A stretch of 64,000 nt of DNA from Podaxis mareebaensis. Taxonomy: Eukaryota; Basidiomycota; Agaricomycetes; Agaricales; Agaricaceae. Positions 24,598 through 36,021 of the stretch are shown here, piece by piece (the first letter of the stretch is position 1; each line of letters begins with the position of its first letter). The DNA lies in NCBI GenBank assembly GCA_018524725.1, contig JAEUWP010000002.1, forward strand, positions 1 to 64,000. The letters run 5' to 3'. A program made the position numbers and the translations under genes. A model generated the notes under the pieces. The model was not told the DNA's origin, made no database searches, and saw only the letters and a list, made by a program, of their open reading frames with translations.

Positions 24598-27140
24598 ATG
24601 TACCTTCCCCTCTCCATCACTCTCGCCTTGGCAGCCTCGGCGCGGGCGTACTGGCTGATGGGCGCAGGTATGTTTCCTCTCGTGTCTCCTGCACCATCTG
24701 CTTCGCTACCTGGGCTGCTCTGACAATTCTTCCAATGAACAGAAAACTTCATAACCACTGAGCGAATTGACCCAGTTGTGAGCCCTGGCAAGGTCGCCAG
24801 TCACGTGCATTCAGGTACTAAATTCCCCTTATATTGCCCTGGAAAGACCCCTTTTGAGCATTGTATCCTATTTCAGTACTTGGCGGTAGCAACTTCAGGT
24901 TCAACACCAATACCGAAGCACTCCGCCAGAGCGAATGCACATCAATTCCAATCCCGGAGGACAAGTCGAACTATTGGTTTCCGGTGGGTGTTTTTGCGTT
25001 CTCACACACGCCCAATAATTGATGCACATACATGCATACAGCACCTGTACTTCCAGTATGTTCCTAGCGTGTCTTCCAGCCTGTTGTTTCATTGTTGCTC
25101 TTTTTAGGTCCGCCAATGGCAACTTCACTAGCGTCAACGGCGGTGCAGTCATGTAAGTTTTCATGCCAATCCTTTCTGTTGGAACTGCGCTCATTTGCCA
25201 CTTTCACGTAGTTGTATGTTTGATCCAATTTTATGCAGAAGATGGTTATTTGAATTTGGCTCTCCAGACTACTTGTTCAGCGATAAGCCCGGCACAACCA
25301 CAGCCTTTCCTGATGATGTGAGTTCTCGTCGAACCTGCCCGTTGAGGTTTGTGTTAATGGTTCCCCGTAGTTCCGGATGCTCAGCGGTATGAACTGTCAT
25401 CCTCGTTGCTTTCGACTGTTTTTCATCTCTTTCTTTAGGTGACCCTCTCCTTCGCACGTATGACCCCAATAGCTACGCACAACGAGCTGTGACCTTCCTT
25501 TGTTTGGACTTCAACGGCGTCACTACAAATCATAACGAATTGCCCGCTAAAAATTGTCCCTCTGGTATCCGTGCGCAAATCGTGAGTTCGGTTGTGCATG
25601 CCATTAATCCTTTAGCTGATTCTCTCTCACCAGAACTTCCCAAGTTGTTGGGACGGGAAGGTGAAAGATATTCTAGAAATTCAAAATACACGCTAATTCC
25701 TGGATGTAGAATATGGATTCGCCAGACCACAAGTCCCATGTTGCTTTCCCTTCAGGAGGTCCCGACTCAGGCACTTGCAGCGATCCCAACTTCCCCGTTA
25801 CTCTTCCCCGTATCTTCATCGAAGTGAGCCTTGCGTTTTCCGTCCTGCTTCTCTCGATTTCACATTGCGTACTTAGGTCTATTGGGCGACCAATGACTTC
25901 GATCAGATGAGGTCCCAGGCCACGAACCCGTCTCAGCCATTCGTGTAGGTCAGCTGTCCACGTTTGATGACTTGGTCTAAAATTGGGTAATTGCAGGTTT
26001 GCTAATGGCGATCCCACTGGATATGGTTACCATGCAGGTTGGTGTCTTTCATTTCGTATCCTGTAAACCTACATTGACTTGTGGCGCACGATAGACTTCC
26101 TCAACGGTTGGGACAAAGGTGTTCTCCAGAACGCCGTTGATAAATGTCATTGCAATATCTATGGCGACGTAAGACGCCCATTACCTTCACGTTTCCTGTT
26201 ACCTTTCTGACGCATCCCTTCAGCCAACCTGTTGCGTGGACCAGGGAATCTTCCATATGAAGAAGGGGCAGAACTGCCGTATTACCAAGTCCATTAACGA
26301 AGCTAGTACGTGCCTCGGCGAGCGACTGTTTGATCCAAATTGACTAACGGTGATTGCGCGCTATTAGCGACTGGTACTCTCTCGAAGCTTCCTGGCAATA
26401 ATCCCGTCCAGCCAGAGGGGAAGCGTGCTGTTATGTACCCGGATACCAGCACGCCTGAGTTGATTTCCCCTGTGTACGCCTACACGGGTGGTTCTCCTAC
26501 TCAAACAGGTACCATTGTCAAAGGGGGCTCGCAAATTTTGCCCACCTCTGCTGCACCTGCTTCGTCATCTGTCCCAGCTCCTTCGTCTTCCACTATTCAT
26601 CAATCTTCGCCTGCGTCATCTAGCGTGCATCAGCCCGTGCCCTCCTCGGGTTCGCCCGCACCTTCGAGTTCCGCTACCCCTCAAACATCTGCTGCCCAGG
26701 GGTCAAGCGTTCAATCTCCCGCACCAACACCATCGACGACTTCTTACGTGCACACTACCCCTGCAACCACCACCACCAAGTACCTGTTCCCTACATTCTC
26801 CACGCCCACCATCTCCATCCCGACTTTCTCTTTCCCCTTCCTCAATAATGGAAGCCCCAATGTGAACAAGGGGGGTGATGCATCCTACGGGAACTACTTC
26901 CAGAGCAAGCCCGCATCATCAACTTCAGCTCCAACACCTATTTCCACCGCTATATCTTCATCAGGTACCAAAGGTCGTTGCACGAAGCGTTCCAAGCGTA
27001 GCCTTTTCGTGGAAGAACTTGAGGTCATGGCCTCCCGGGATGTTGCTGATACCCCTGTCCGTCCTGTTGCCAATGTGCAGAATGCCGACCGTGCTCGCCG
27101 TTCTCATCGCCGCCGATTCACGAGCCACTTTACGAACTAG
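24598..27140 (+). CDS. Secreted DUF1996 protein with Ser/Thr/Pro-rich tail
   Basis: Extracellular protein of about 574 residues in 15 exons: 24598-24667, 24743-24814, 24877-24983, 25042-25055, 25108-25152, 25239-25317, 25371-25386, 25439-25581, 25634-25660, 25710-25823, 25877-25944, 25997-26037, 26095-26168, 26224-26305 and 26368-27140. The sum is divisible by three. It has a signal peptide MYLPLSITLALAASARA, then DUF1996 hallmarks: ERIDPVVSPGKVASHVHS, LGGSNF, AFPDDFRMLSGDP, NFPSCWDGKN, HVAFPSGG and LPRIFIEVYW. From about residue 330 it becomes Ser/Thr/Pro-rich and likely O-glycosylated, ending with a basic stretch containing TKRSKRSLF. Exons of 14, 16 and 27 bases are unusual. The acceptor of the sixth exon (25238) is the least certain. 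The DUF1996 function is not established; secretion or wall association is inferred. Confidence 0.87.
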
Positions 27141-27808
27141 TGGAGGAAAGTTGCCTTGATCAAGCGTTCGATACCCCCTCCCTCTCTCGATCCATTTTTC
27201 ACATCTTTATCATGTTTCTCCCGTCCCATCTCACTTGGTGCAAGTCACTTTGAGTATCTGTTGACAGGTATCTCTTGTATCATGTCTTGGTTTGCCTCCT
27301 GCTATTCCTATACCCCATGCCTGCATTTTTCCAGCTCAGTATTGCTCTAGAGTTGCTGCCGGTCAGCCCACCACCAGTAACCCAGGTCGGATACTGGGGG
27401 TATCATATAAATGCAAAAATCAGTAGATATGTTTTATTGAGCTTTCTCTGTTCCTCTGGTTCTGTGTTCCAGTTGAATCTATGGTTCTGTGTTCCAGTTG
27501 AATCTATGGTTCTGTGTCCATGTTGAAATGAATATTTGTGTGTTTTTTTTTCCATGTTGGGTGTGATGTGTGTGCGTGAAAGTTCGCTGTGGATGTCCTT
27601 CGTGAGAATAAATAGAGGCACTTGCCCCAGAAATACAAGAATAAGTACACATGCATCAGGTAATGGATCCATAAAGTGAAACGGATGTAGGAAATGTAGA
27701 ACACCCAAACAAAAGTGATATACGATAGGCAGAGAGGGAGCGAAACGATATGTAGGAGAGGGATAGCCAACAGCATTAACGGGGTTGTATTGTTCGACGA
27801 AAGAACGA
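27141..27808. other. Convergent 3' intergenic region
   Basis: Holds the 3' ends of the DUF1996 gene and of the RING-like gene. The only structure seen is the 25-base tandem repeat at 27458-27520. Confidence 0.6.
27458..27520 (+). repeat. 25-bp tandem repeat, about 2.5 copies
   Basis: The unit GGTTCTGTGTTCCAGTTGAA plus five bases starts at 27458, 27483 and 27508. The first two are identical and the third is partial. Confidence 0.85.
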
Positions 27809-29834
27809 TTACAAAAACAGCGGAATTGCACCTCTTGCTCCTTCGGTCCCACTCGTGCGGTCACCATCGTTATTCAGAATCCCGAAAAGACTCGTACGTC
27901 CCCTCCCTCGCCCAGCACCCCTTCCTCGTCCCCTTCCACCCACAGGACCACCCCCACCGCTGCTACTTGTGACATCCTCGCGCTCAGGTACCCACTCCCC
28001 GTTGACCTTCACACTAACATGTATACGCCCACACCCAGTCACGGGGCAGTGCCAGATGTATTCCGGTGGGGGCATTTGTTTCGCCCTAGCATTTCGTTTC
28101 ACCGCGGAATGCGATGAGGAAAATGGAGAAGTCCCGGTGGAGGTGCTAGTGGGGATGTTGCGGGGACGAAGGCGCGAGCGGATGCTAGTTGTAGTGTTAC
28201 TGCCGATGGCCTCGGGGTCGTAAGAGCCAGGGTTGTGTATATGCTCGTCATGGTCAACCTCGTCATCCACCACTTTAGCCTTGCCTTTCCCCTTTCGATC
28301 AATGGCGCTGCTGTTCTCGGCACCGAGGTCTGTCGGTTGTTCCGTATAATGTGGCTGCCCAATCTCCTTCAAGCATTTCCCGTCGATCAAATGTCCGCAT
28401 CTCAGACCCCAGATGCGGCGGTTCTTTTGGTCTTCGGAGGTTAGATTATTACTGAGGACTAATGGGTCGAGGCAGCGCGCGCACGCTAGTACCGTTGTAC
28501 CTGTGGATTTCTGTGGCGTGTGCGGGCGTGGTTTTGAAACGGAGGTGGATGCGGACGACGGAATGGGGGTTTTGTCGGCATTGGTACTAGGGCCGACATC
28601 CGAAGTCATAGATTCCTCTTCGTCATCAATGACAATTGGTTCTGGGGAAGATATACGCTCCTTTTTGGGAACTACAGGAGAAGTGACATCGATAACCTCC
28701 ACAGGCGACTTCGGCGCAAAATCAAAGGTGAAACCTGGCTCCGGTGGTAGAGGATGAGTATACTCTTTCCTATATGGCGACTCTTCACGAGCGACGTTCC
28801 GGCGTCGAAAGCCTTCGCTTCTGTAGTATGCCCGAGCCGGGTTGAATGCCGGATCCAGGTCCCTCAAGCCTTCGCCTTCATCCTCGGCGAGGGCTTGCAT
28901 AGCCAGAAACTCGTCATCGTCGGCCAGGGGTCCATCGAAGAAACCAAAGTTGTTCCTAATGGCTAGGAAGTTGATCGTGTTCTGTGGACCGTCCTCTGGC
29001 GCTAACGCCGGACCGCCTAAAATTCGGCGGACACCGCTTCCCACACGACTAAGGAACGAGTTGCCTGCTTCGTAAGGAGGATGTGGGTACGGTCGATGTT
29101 GGTGGTGATGCCGGTTACGATTCTGCGCGATGAGTGCTCCGCCTAGACCTAGCGCTGGTACATGGTGTGAAGGTGGAGCTGCTTGGAGAGGCCTTGGTGG
29201 GAGGAAATCGTGGTTATTTTCTCGGGGAATATGGAGCTGTGAGGGCCGGTTTGAGGGACCCGGGCCCGGGATAGGCGCTGATTGGTGCTGTGAATGTTGG
29301 CGCATGTTGGCCTCGAATGGGAACGGCTGATCATTTGGTCGGACGACCGGAGGTGAAGGGAAGGCAGGGGCTTGGCGACGCATGGGAAAGGACATGTGCC
29401 CTGCATAGCGATGTGGGACTGAAGGAACTGGAGGGACATATTGCCATGGTTGATTTCGGGGCGGCGGCGACTGTAGCCGAGTCCTAGATGCTGAGCACCA
29501 CGAATAATTCGGAGACAAGCGGTAAGCAAACCATATTCCGAGCCCGACAATGAGTAAAGGAAGATTCACCTGGTCTGATATCACTGCCTGATATAACGAG
29601 GTCCTCATCGTCGCTGTCGAGGAGCGATATTATTTCTGAGGGCGAAGAAATTCTCCTTCGCTGTGCAGGGCGGGAGGGGCCAGGCTCGGTCGCACGATGG
29701 GTCTGATAGACATTGTCGTCAAAGTCATCGACGTTGATGACTTCTACAGAGTCCCGTTGCCGTCGCTGCTGTCTTATCTGTGAGTTCTGAGCGTCGTCGA
29801 GGACGGGCATGGGACGCTGGAAGACGGCGGCCAT
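27809..29834 (-). CDS. RING-like protein with four SUMO-interacting-type motifs
   Basis: Two exons, 29570-29834 and 27809-29490, joined by GTGAAT...GCTCAG in phase, give about 648 residues. Short hydrophobic-acidic motifs of the SIM type are seen at residues about 30-37 (VEVINVDD), 67-78 (EIISLLDSDDED), 352-358 (VEVIDVT) and 372-381 (EPIVIDDEEE). The C-terminal third carries CARC (425-428), RCGH (452-455), GKC (459-461) and HCPVTGC (569-575), a C/H spacing like a degenerate, extended RING. The tail is an RG-rich block (GRGRGRGAGRGRGR). Several SIMs with a C-terminal RING-like domain are the plan of SUMO-targeted ubiquitin ligases, so a nuclear E3 role is inferred. The long insert between the metal-binding pairs makes this uncertain. 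Confidence 0.7.
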
Positions 29835-30691
29835 GGAGGTTGTGAGCACATTGCCACTTTCTCTTCCAACACTCTATGTCCCAGCACGTGACACATATAT
29901 GTATCCTGTCGTGTGGCTTTGGCTCTATTTGCCAAAAACCTCACCTTGGGCGTTCCTCCAGCTTCGGAAGTGGTGATTTAGACGCTCCTTTTTTTTGGCT
30001 ATGCTCTATGGTTTCGTGCACAGCACCGTGGCAGCCCCAGTAGCCTTTCCAGTGTTTACGTGCACAGTCAGTCCTTATCTCGTTCGGTCCAGGAGCGGTC
30101 CCTGCCCTGATGCTTGGACCAGTGGGTGCCTGTCAATGCGTTCGACAACAACACAATCAAAAATTATGCGGATAGTTTCCCTAATTCCAGAAAAGTGGGA
30201 GCTTGTACCTGCGGATCATCGCGCACGGCTTGGCCTTGCATTACTGTGCTAGCTTTAAATATACGCGAGCCGCTTGGGCCGGCCTGTAACATTCTATTGG
30301 GCATCAACATGGACATAGATCGATGACGAACCGAGCTCATGTTGTGTCACTGTTATGTATCTAACTATCCGGTAACACATCCCACTCAATCTCTCGGAGG
30401 CATTTAAAAGGTTTGTTCCATGGAGCCACACAAAACAACGCATTGCGTTGGACCGTCCTTTCTTGTGTCACGCTCAACTAGACAATATCACAGGACTATG
30501 GAAAGTACTATGGAAAGTACTAATCCATTCCATTGTTTTCGGAAAGGTCCAACTCCTGCGGGGTATATAAACTTCCTCTGGAACCTCAACAATACCTCAT
30601 CCCAAGCCAAGGATTTCTTTCACCTCTTGGTCTGCTCTTTCGCGCCCTTCACCTTAACCTCCACTTTGACTTTGTCCTCGCTCTCTCTAAA
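29835..30691. other. Divergent promoter region
   Basis: Lies between the RING-like gene and the terpene synthase. It contains a TATA box at 30564-30570 and a short tandem duplication ATGGAAAGTACT near 30498-30523. No gene seen. Confidence 0.55.
30564..30570 (+). promoter_or_regulatory. TATA box of the terpene synthase
   Basis: TATATAA lies about 120 bases upstream of ATG 30692, with a pyrimidine-rich leader between, as expected for an inducible fungal promoter. Confidence 0.6.
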
Positions 30692-31974
30692 ATGCCTAAC
30701 GCATCATATCTTCAATATCCTTCCTCCCCGTCCTCCTCAGATGACGAGTCCCCGAGCCATTTTATACTCCCGGATCTCGTTTCCCACTGTCCCTACACTC
30801 CGCGCCTCAACCGACACTCTTACGCCATGGCTCGCCAATCCGAGCAATGGCTTCTCGCTGCCGCAAAACATAACGAGAAAAAACGCATTGCGTTCATGGG
30901 CCTCAAAGCTGGTGAACTCACGGCCTCCTGCTATCCGGACGCCGACGCCTTCCATCTGCGTGTTTGTGACGACTTTATGAACTATCTGTTCAACTTGGAC
31001 GACTGGTTAGACGAGTTCGACGTCGACGACACTAACGGCATGAGGAACTGCTGTATTGGCGCTATGCGTGACCCGATCGGTTTCGAAACCGACAAAAAAG
31101 CCGGTATCTTAACCAAATCGTACGTCTACATTCTACAGCATTACATTCCGTTTTGCTAGTCTTGGACGAGGGCGCTGACATTTTAAATAGATTCTTCAGC
31201 CGCTTTGTTTCAACCGCCGGTCCAGGCTGCCGCGAGCGGTTCATTCACAGTATGGACCTTTTCTTCAAAGCCGTCGCTAAACAATCGCGCGATCGCGCAA
31301 ATGGTATAACCCCCGATCTCGAATCTTACATTGTGGTCCGTCGCGATACGAGTGGCTGCAAACCCTGTTTCCAGCTTATCGAGTTCGCGGGTCGATTCGA
31401 CCTTCCCGATGAAGTCGTAGCGCATCCCCTGATTCAAAGCTTGGAAGAAGCGACCAACGATTTGGTTACTTGGTCTAATGTATGTATACCCTTGCTTTCC
31501 TGCCTTCCACTTACTCTCTTGCGCACGATTCATAACGCTGACGTTCAATTCCCCGCCAGGATATTTTCTCCTACAACGTCGAACAAGCGCGTCACGACAC
31601 ACACAACATGATTCCTGTCACGATGAATCAATACGGCTTCAGCCTGCAAGAAGCTGTCAACTTCGTCGGTGAGATGTGTAGGCTCAGTATTGAGCGTTTC
31701 GAACGCGACCGCTACCTCTTGCCCTCGTGGGGCCCAGAGGTTGATAAAATGGTCGAAATGTACGTCGATGGATTGCAGAACTGGATCGTTGGTGCGTACC
31801 TCTCTTTTTCATTCCCTGAATTCGGTGTGTTGACTCGTGGTTTGCGATTTAGGCTCTTTGCACTGGTCTTTCGATACCGAACGCTACTTTGCGAAGATCG
31901 GTCAGGAGGTAAAGAAGAGCCGGTTTATCAAGTTATTGCCTAAACGCAACGTCGCTCCTGGCTCCCATGACTAA
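30692..31974 (+). CDS. Sesquiterpene synthase (class I terpene cyclase)
   Basis: Cyclises farnesyl diphosphate to a sesquiterpene in the cytosol. The four exons 30692-31119, 31191-31479, 31560-31791 and 31853-31974 give 356 residues, the usual length. The Mg-binding Asp-rich motif is DDWLDE (residues 103-108). The second metal site is the NSE motif NDIFSYNVE (239-247), split by the second intron. The C-terminal Arg-Tyr pair (TERYF, about 327) that senses diphosphate is present, as is the pyrophosphate-sensor-type Arg in VVRRD. All key residues are present, so the enzyme should be active. The product cannot be predicted from this. No P450 or other tailoring gene is adjacent; the nearest oxidoreductase is the aldo-keto reductase at 44.7 kb. 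Confidence 0.93.
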
Positions 31975-33149
31975 GTGGCCTCCTAATCGACTCGTTTATT
32001 TTCATCGTTTCTCCACCCTTCTTCAATTGTATCCCCTCGTTCTGGTGTCTTCGCCTTTGATTTAGTCAATGCGTCATAAAGACCACTGACAGATTCTGTT
32101 ATTAATCCTGTATATATTGTATATTGTTCACCCCTTATTTCAAACTTATTTACATGCAACGGCAAATTTGCGTAATATCTATGCTACATCCCTTATTGTT
32201 TGTTATCTACTCTATGGCTCTTACGAATCATGCTGATATTTGAAATTTACCGATTCCATCTGCTGGTGTATCATGACCTGAACAATGCGGTCTTCTTGGT
32301 TACCAGGACAAAGAACCAGAACAATAAAACCTCGCTCCACGGCACAAAGCCATTTATGTACTACCCTTTTTCCTCTCTCCGCACCCGTGCATGTGCTACC
32401 CGCTGAGCCTAAACACAAATGCGCACCTACCAGCGTTCGCCATGGATTCCAAAAGCATCGTTCATCCTTACTATTAAAGTGTTTCAGCTCGGCTCTCGGT
32501 TCCACTGGTCGTTCTTAGAACTGAGGCATCAACGCATCAAAAGTCGCATCAAAATCAAACTTCCCCTTGCACGTTACATAAAGTACTTATACTCCCGCTC
32601 CGACGTTGACGATGCGACTGAACCGATGTGATTGATCATTGATGCGGCTTGGATGGAAACTAAATATTGGGGAAATAGTGCATACCGTCGCCTCGTTTCG
32701 AATTAGCCGCACAGCCGTTGCATTGTGCTTAGATGGAGAAAAAACCCGTCCACGTTTGAGACTAATAAGAATACAGTGTTTTGAATCCTTAGTGCTTAAC
32801 ATTATGGAGTTGGAGCTCCTTTTGACTATGCACCGAGCCCCGCAGAGGGGAGCTCGATATGATCCCAAACATAGCGACAGCGTCAAACCAGAAATCAAAA
32901 CTTGATGCCTGAGTCTCAGAGGCTGGGGCACCTTTGTAGTGGTCCCTACCCCGCTGCCCCCTGCATCGCCAATGAAACATGTATATATATCCAGACATCC
33001 TGGACCGACGGACTTTCCTCGAAGCTGGGTCTTCACTCTCGCTCATCGCATCCCGCAACAGCGTTGAACGCTGCAAGAGCTAATCTACGCCTCCTCTCCA
33101 CTGTCGTATCAAAGTCTTCCCGGCGAAGAATAATCCATCACCCAAGGCA
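31975..33149. other. Intergenic, no gene recognised
   Basis: Follows the terpene synthase. An alternating TATATATAT at 32982-32990 is a probable TATA element for the frame at 33150. Nothing else is recognised. Confidence 0.5.
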
Positions 33150-33572
33150 ATGCGCTCCTTCACCCATTTCTACGCCGCTCTCATTTTTGTCCTCCTTAGC
33201 GGAGGCATGAACTACCTCGGCAGTGGAACCGTCCAAATGGTCCCGCTAGCAAACGCAGCAATTATCCCAAGAGGAAACATGAACCTCCGATCGCTCAGAT
33301 TATCACGTCTCGACTCTCGCCACTTCAACGACTCTCAGACAGATCCTGAGGCAGACGACCATGTTACCGTCGGAGAGGAGGCCGTCCGGGCTCGTGCGCA
33401 TGTGGAAGTCGTATCGGGCACCGAGACCGTGAGATCAGGGGGAGGAATAAGAAGGGAACAAGGAGGGGAGAGAAGAAGTCAGGGCCGGGAGCATGGGAGA
33501 GGGCGATTGGTCGCCCACAGGCGTGTTCATCCGAGGGATTTTCGGATGAAGCGGTTCGTTATGGAGGAGTAA
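33150..33572 (+). CDS. Small secreted protein candidate
   Basis: Single-exon frame of 140 residues. A signal peptide is apparent (MRSFTHFYAALIFVLLSGG), followed by a possible pro-region and a C-terminal half rich in Arg, Gly and Glu (RSQGREHGRGR). There are no Cys residues in the mature part, unlike many effectors. A TATA-like run 160 bases upstream supports transcription. No domain was recognised, and it could be a chance frame. Confidence 0.4.
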   Translation: MRSFTHFYAALIFVLLSGGMNYLGSGTVQMVPLANAAIIPRGNMNLRSLRLSRLDSRHFNDSQTDPEADDHVTVGEEAVRARAHVEVVSGTETVRSGGGIRREQGGERRSQGREHGRGRLVAHRRVHPRDFRMKRFVMEE

Positions 33573-34562
33573 TGCAGAGACGATCGTAATGCGTGGTTGG
33601 GCGAGCCTAGGATGCCAACGGGATTTAATGATTCCATGAACGAAGTATGAAACAGTTGATGGAACGTGGGTGGGCAGTTCGAGGCGGGGATAGAGAAGGT
33701 GAGAGAAATAGAAGGAAGGTTCTCAAAATGTTGGACGAGTAGTAGCGGTCTTGGGTGGCATGACCGCCGCTCACAGCCCAAACATCCGAGGCGGCGAGGC
33801 GATTTCGAGTTCCTGTTGTTTCCTAGAACACGATGTAAGCGAGAGTAGGAAATAGAATGAAATCAGAGTTCCATTTCCTGTGGATGTTGGTCGCTCACGA
33901 TGGGGATTACAGCCATCACGTCTTCTAGTCCAATCTCAAAATACGAACCAGGAAACTGGAAATCCATAGTCTTGTTTGACAAGGAGCTGAAGTCGAGGGG
34001 CACGGGATGGTGTGGCCATTAAGCGGGTGATGTCAGTGCTGATGAGGGTGAACGTATTTCTTTATAAATCTCTGGTGTCATGAGCCTAGGGAACGGAGAT
34101 TTGATATATCAATGAAAAGCATGTGTCCACATGTACGTTCTCATCTCCATTGGCCATGGAAAACGGGGAACTACCCATTTTCGTGCAGTTGCAATCCCAT
34201 GGAAAGACAGCTATTGACGAGTGAGGAAGACGCCAGAAGAGGTCCTTCTTGTATACTCGATAACCCTGTGCAGTCTTGCAAGAGTTCCTACCGAGATGAC
34301 TAATGGAGCTCGTCCAGTAAGCTCTCGTTGGAGGAAGTGCGTTGACACTTTGCTATTTAATCGTACCGCAGGAAAAGAGAATTCTCGCCAAAAGAAACTC
34401 GATCAGTTGGTCCATATCCAGATTTCAAGGCAGAATGGTTTAGCTGAATGGAGGATGTGAATATCCCAAACAAGTTTGGTCCAATCTCCAAAATGTTCAT
34501 ATTTATGCTGTAAGAATACCTGAGCAATAAGAGGATAAGCCCAAAGAACTAGGATTTCGATG
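33573..34562. other. Intergenic, no gene recognised
   Basis: Region 3' of both the small secreted-protein candidate and gankyrin. Only short frames without coding character are present. Confidence 0.5.
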
Positions 34563-35800
34563 TTAAGGTTTGCCGCATAGGTCGCTAACATGCTGCCGAG
34601 CGTTTCTTTGCTCCGAACCACCAACTCCTGGAACATCTTCCGGAACTTCACCATCCAGATTTAACTTACGAAAACGAGTTTATCAGGGCACAACGCAGTC
34701 AAATAACCTCGGGGACGACCTACGCGACTGCGATCTGCACCCGCATTAATCAGGAGAACGGCGGCTTCAGCATGAGCCGAATCCATCGCAAGGTGCAATG
34801 GTGTATTTCCTGTGATAGGAAGTATAAGATTGTCGGAAGTTGATATGGCACGACCGCAGAAGATTTACCAATCCGATCGCCGGTATTGAGGCGTAACTTA
34901 TTCGAAGGGGTCGATGACTCCAATAGGAGGCGAATGAAACCCACGGAGCCGGTAGTGGCCGCACGATGCCTTTGAGAAATGGGGTGAGTAGCGGGATAGG
35001 AAAGAAGCGCACTGGAACACGTACAGAGGTTGTTGGTTGGCATTGTCCCTGGCATTTATCTGCTCCATAGTAAGAACTCCTCGGTCATGAAGGATTGTGT
35101 CGGGGATACGTACGTCTGCGCCCCTAGAAATGAGCAGTCTGCCAATCTGGAGAGGTCGTCAACGGGTGCATCGGCCTCTGGTTGGCTAAGAACCTGCCTC
35201 AATGCGAGATCTGGAAGCTGCGTAGTGCCTATGAAAAAGCTCAGGTCTGGAGCTTTTTTGACGTCGAAAGGACAATACACTAACAACGGGGTTATTCCCT
35301 TATCATTTTTCCTTCGGGGATGCCTCAGCTGGGCCAGCGAAAAATGCGACGGTATCACGGACCTGTTTACATCTGCGCCAGCACCGATCAATTCTTGTAC
35401 CACCTCTTCGTGCCCTGCGCTAACTGTGGTTCCGTGAGTTCACGGCATTAAAGTTTGCTCGAACGTTCCTACCTGCGATATGGAGTGCAGTCCACCCGCT
35501 ATTGTCAGGCTTGTCCACCTCGGCCTTTTGGTCGATGAGGAATCGTACTATGTCAACTGAGCCTGATGAGGCTGCCCAATGGAGTGGCGTTCGTTCATCC
35601 TATTGCATGATTAGCCCATAGAACAACTTAAACACTGCCTGCATACCGCATCGACAGAGTTTACCAAGCCGGGATTTTCAGTGATGAGGGTTCTGAGCAG
35701 CGAGAATTGGTCTAAGTCCAACTCATGAGTTTACTGGGTTGATGGGACATCTGGGACGTTTCTCACTCGTTTGCGCAGCTGAGTGTACTGACAAAGACAT
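34563..35800 (-). CDS. NAS6: Gankyrin/Nas6-type 26S proteasome assembly chaperone
   Basis: Ankyrin-repeat chaperone that binds the Rpt3 C-domain during assembly of the 19S particle. It is split into eleven exons: 35767-35800, 35647-35711, 35473-35599, 35363-35423, 35285-35311, 35198-35228, 35114-35146, 35025-35059, 34869-34969, 34724-34809 and 34563-34664. Their sum is 702 bases, so 233 residues, matching the family. Ankyrin repeats are read as DERTPLHWAASSGSVDIVRF, SGWTALHIAVSAGHEE, KGITPLHYAAS, NQQPLHRAATTGSVGFIRLL and GNTPLHLAMDSAHAEAAVLL. The C-terminus LNLDGEVPEDVPGVGGSEQR is diagnostic. The intron at 35147-35197 seems to use a GC donor (GAG/GCAGGT). Several exons are only 27-35 bases, which is why no long open frame shows. 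It is divergent from TFB2. Confidence 0.92.
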
Positions 35801-36021
35801 TATACTCAGACTAAGGGAATTGGGGAATAATAGACCTGTCAGTAGATCGAAGATAGGTGAAGGAACAGCGATAGTTATGTCACTGATGATTAGGACGCGT
35901 AATGACCACGTGATCTTCAAACACATAATTTGGCCGAGTTAGGCGCGACATCTCTTTGTTCGTTCAAGCGTCACTTCATCATATCCCTCTGTAAGCTACC
36001 CTCAAAACATTAAAACCCTTT
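35801..36021. promoter_or_regulatory. Bidirectional promoter between NAS6 and TFB2
   Basis: Only 221 bases separate the two start codons, so both housekeeping promoters must lie here. No TATA box stands out. Confidence 0.6.

Noticed and set aside
27855..28223. Pro/Arg-rich plus-strand frame
   Set aside because: Antisense of the RG-rich end of the RING-like gene.
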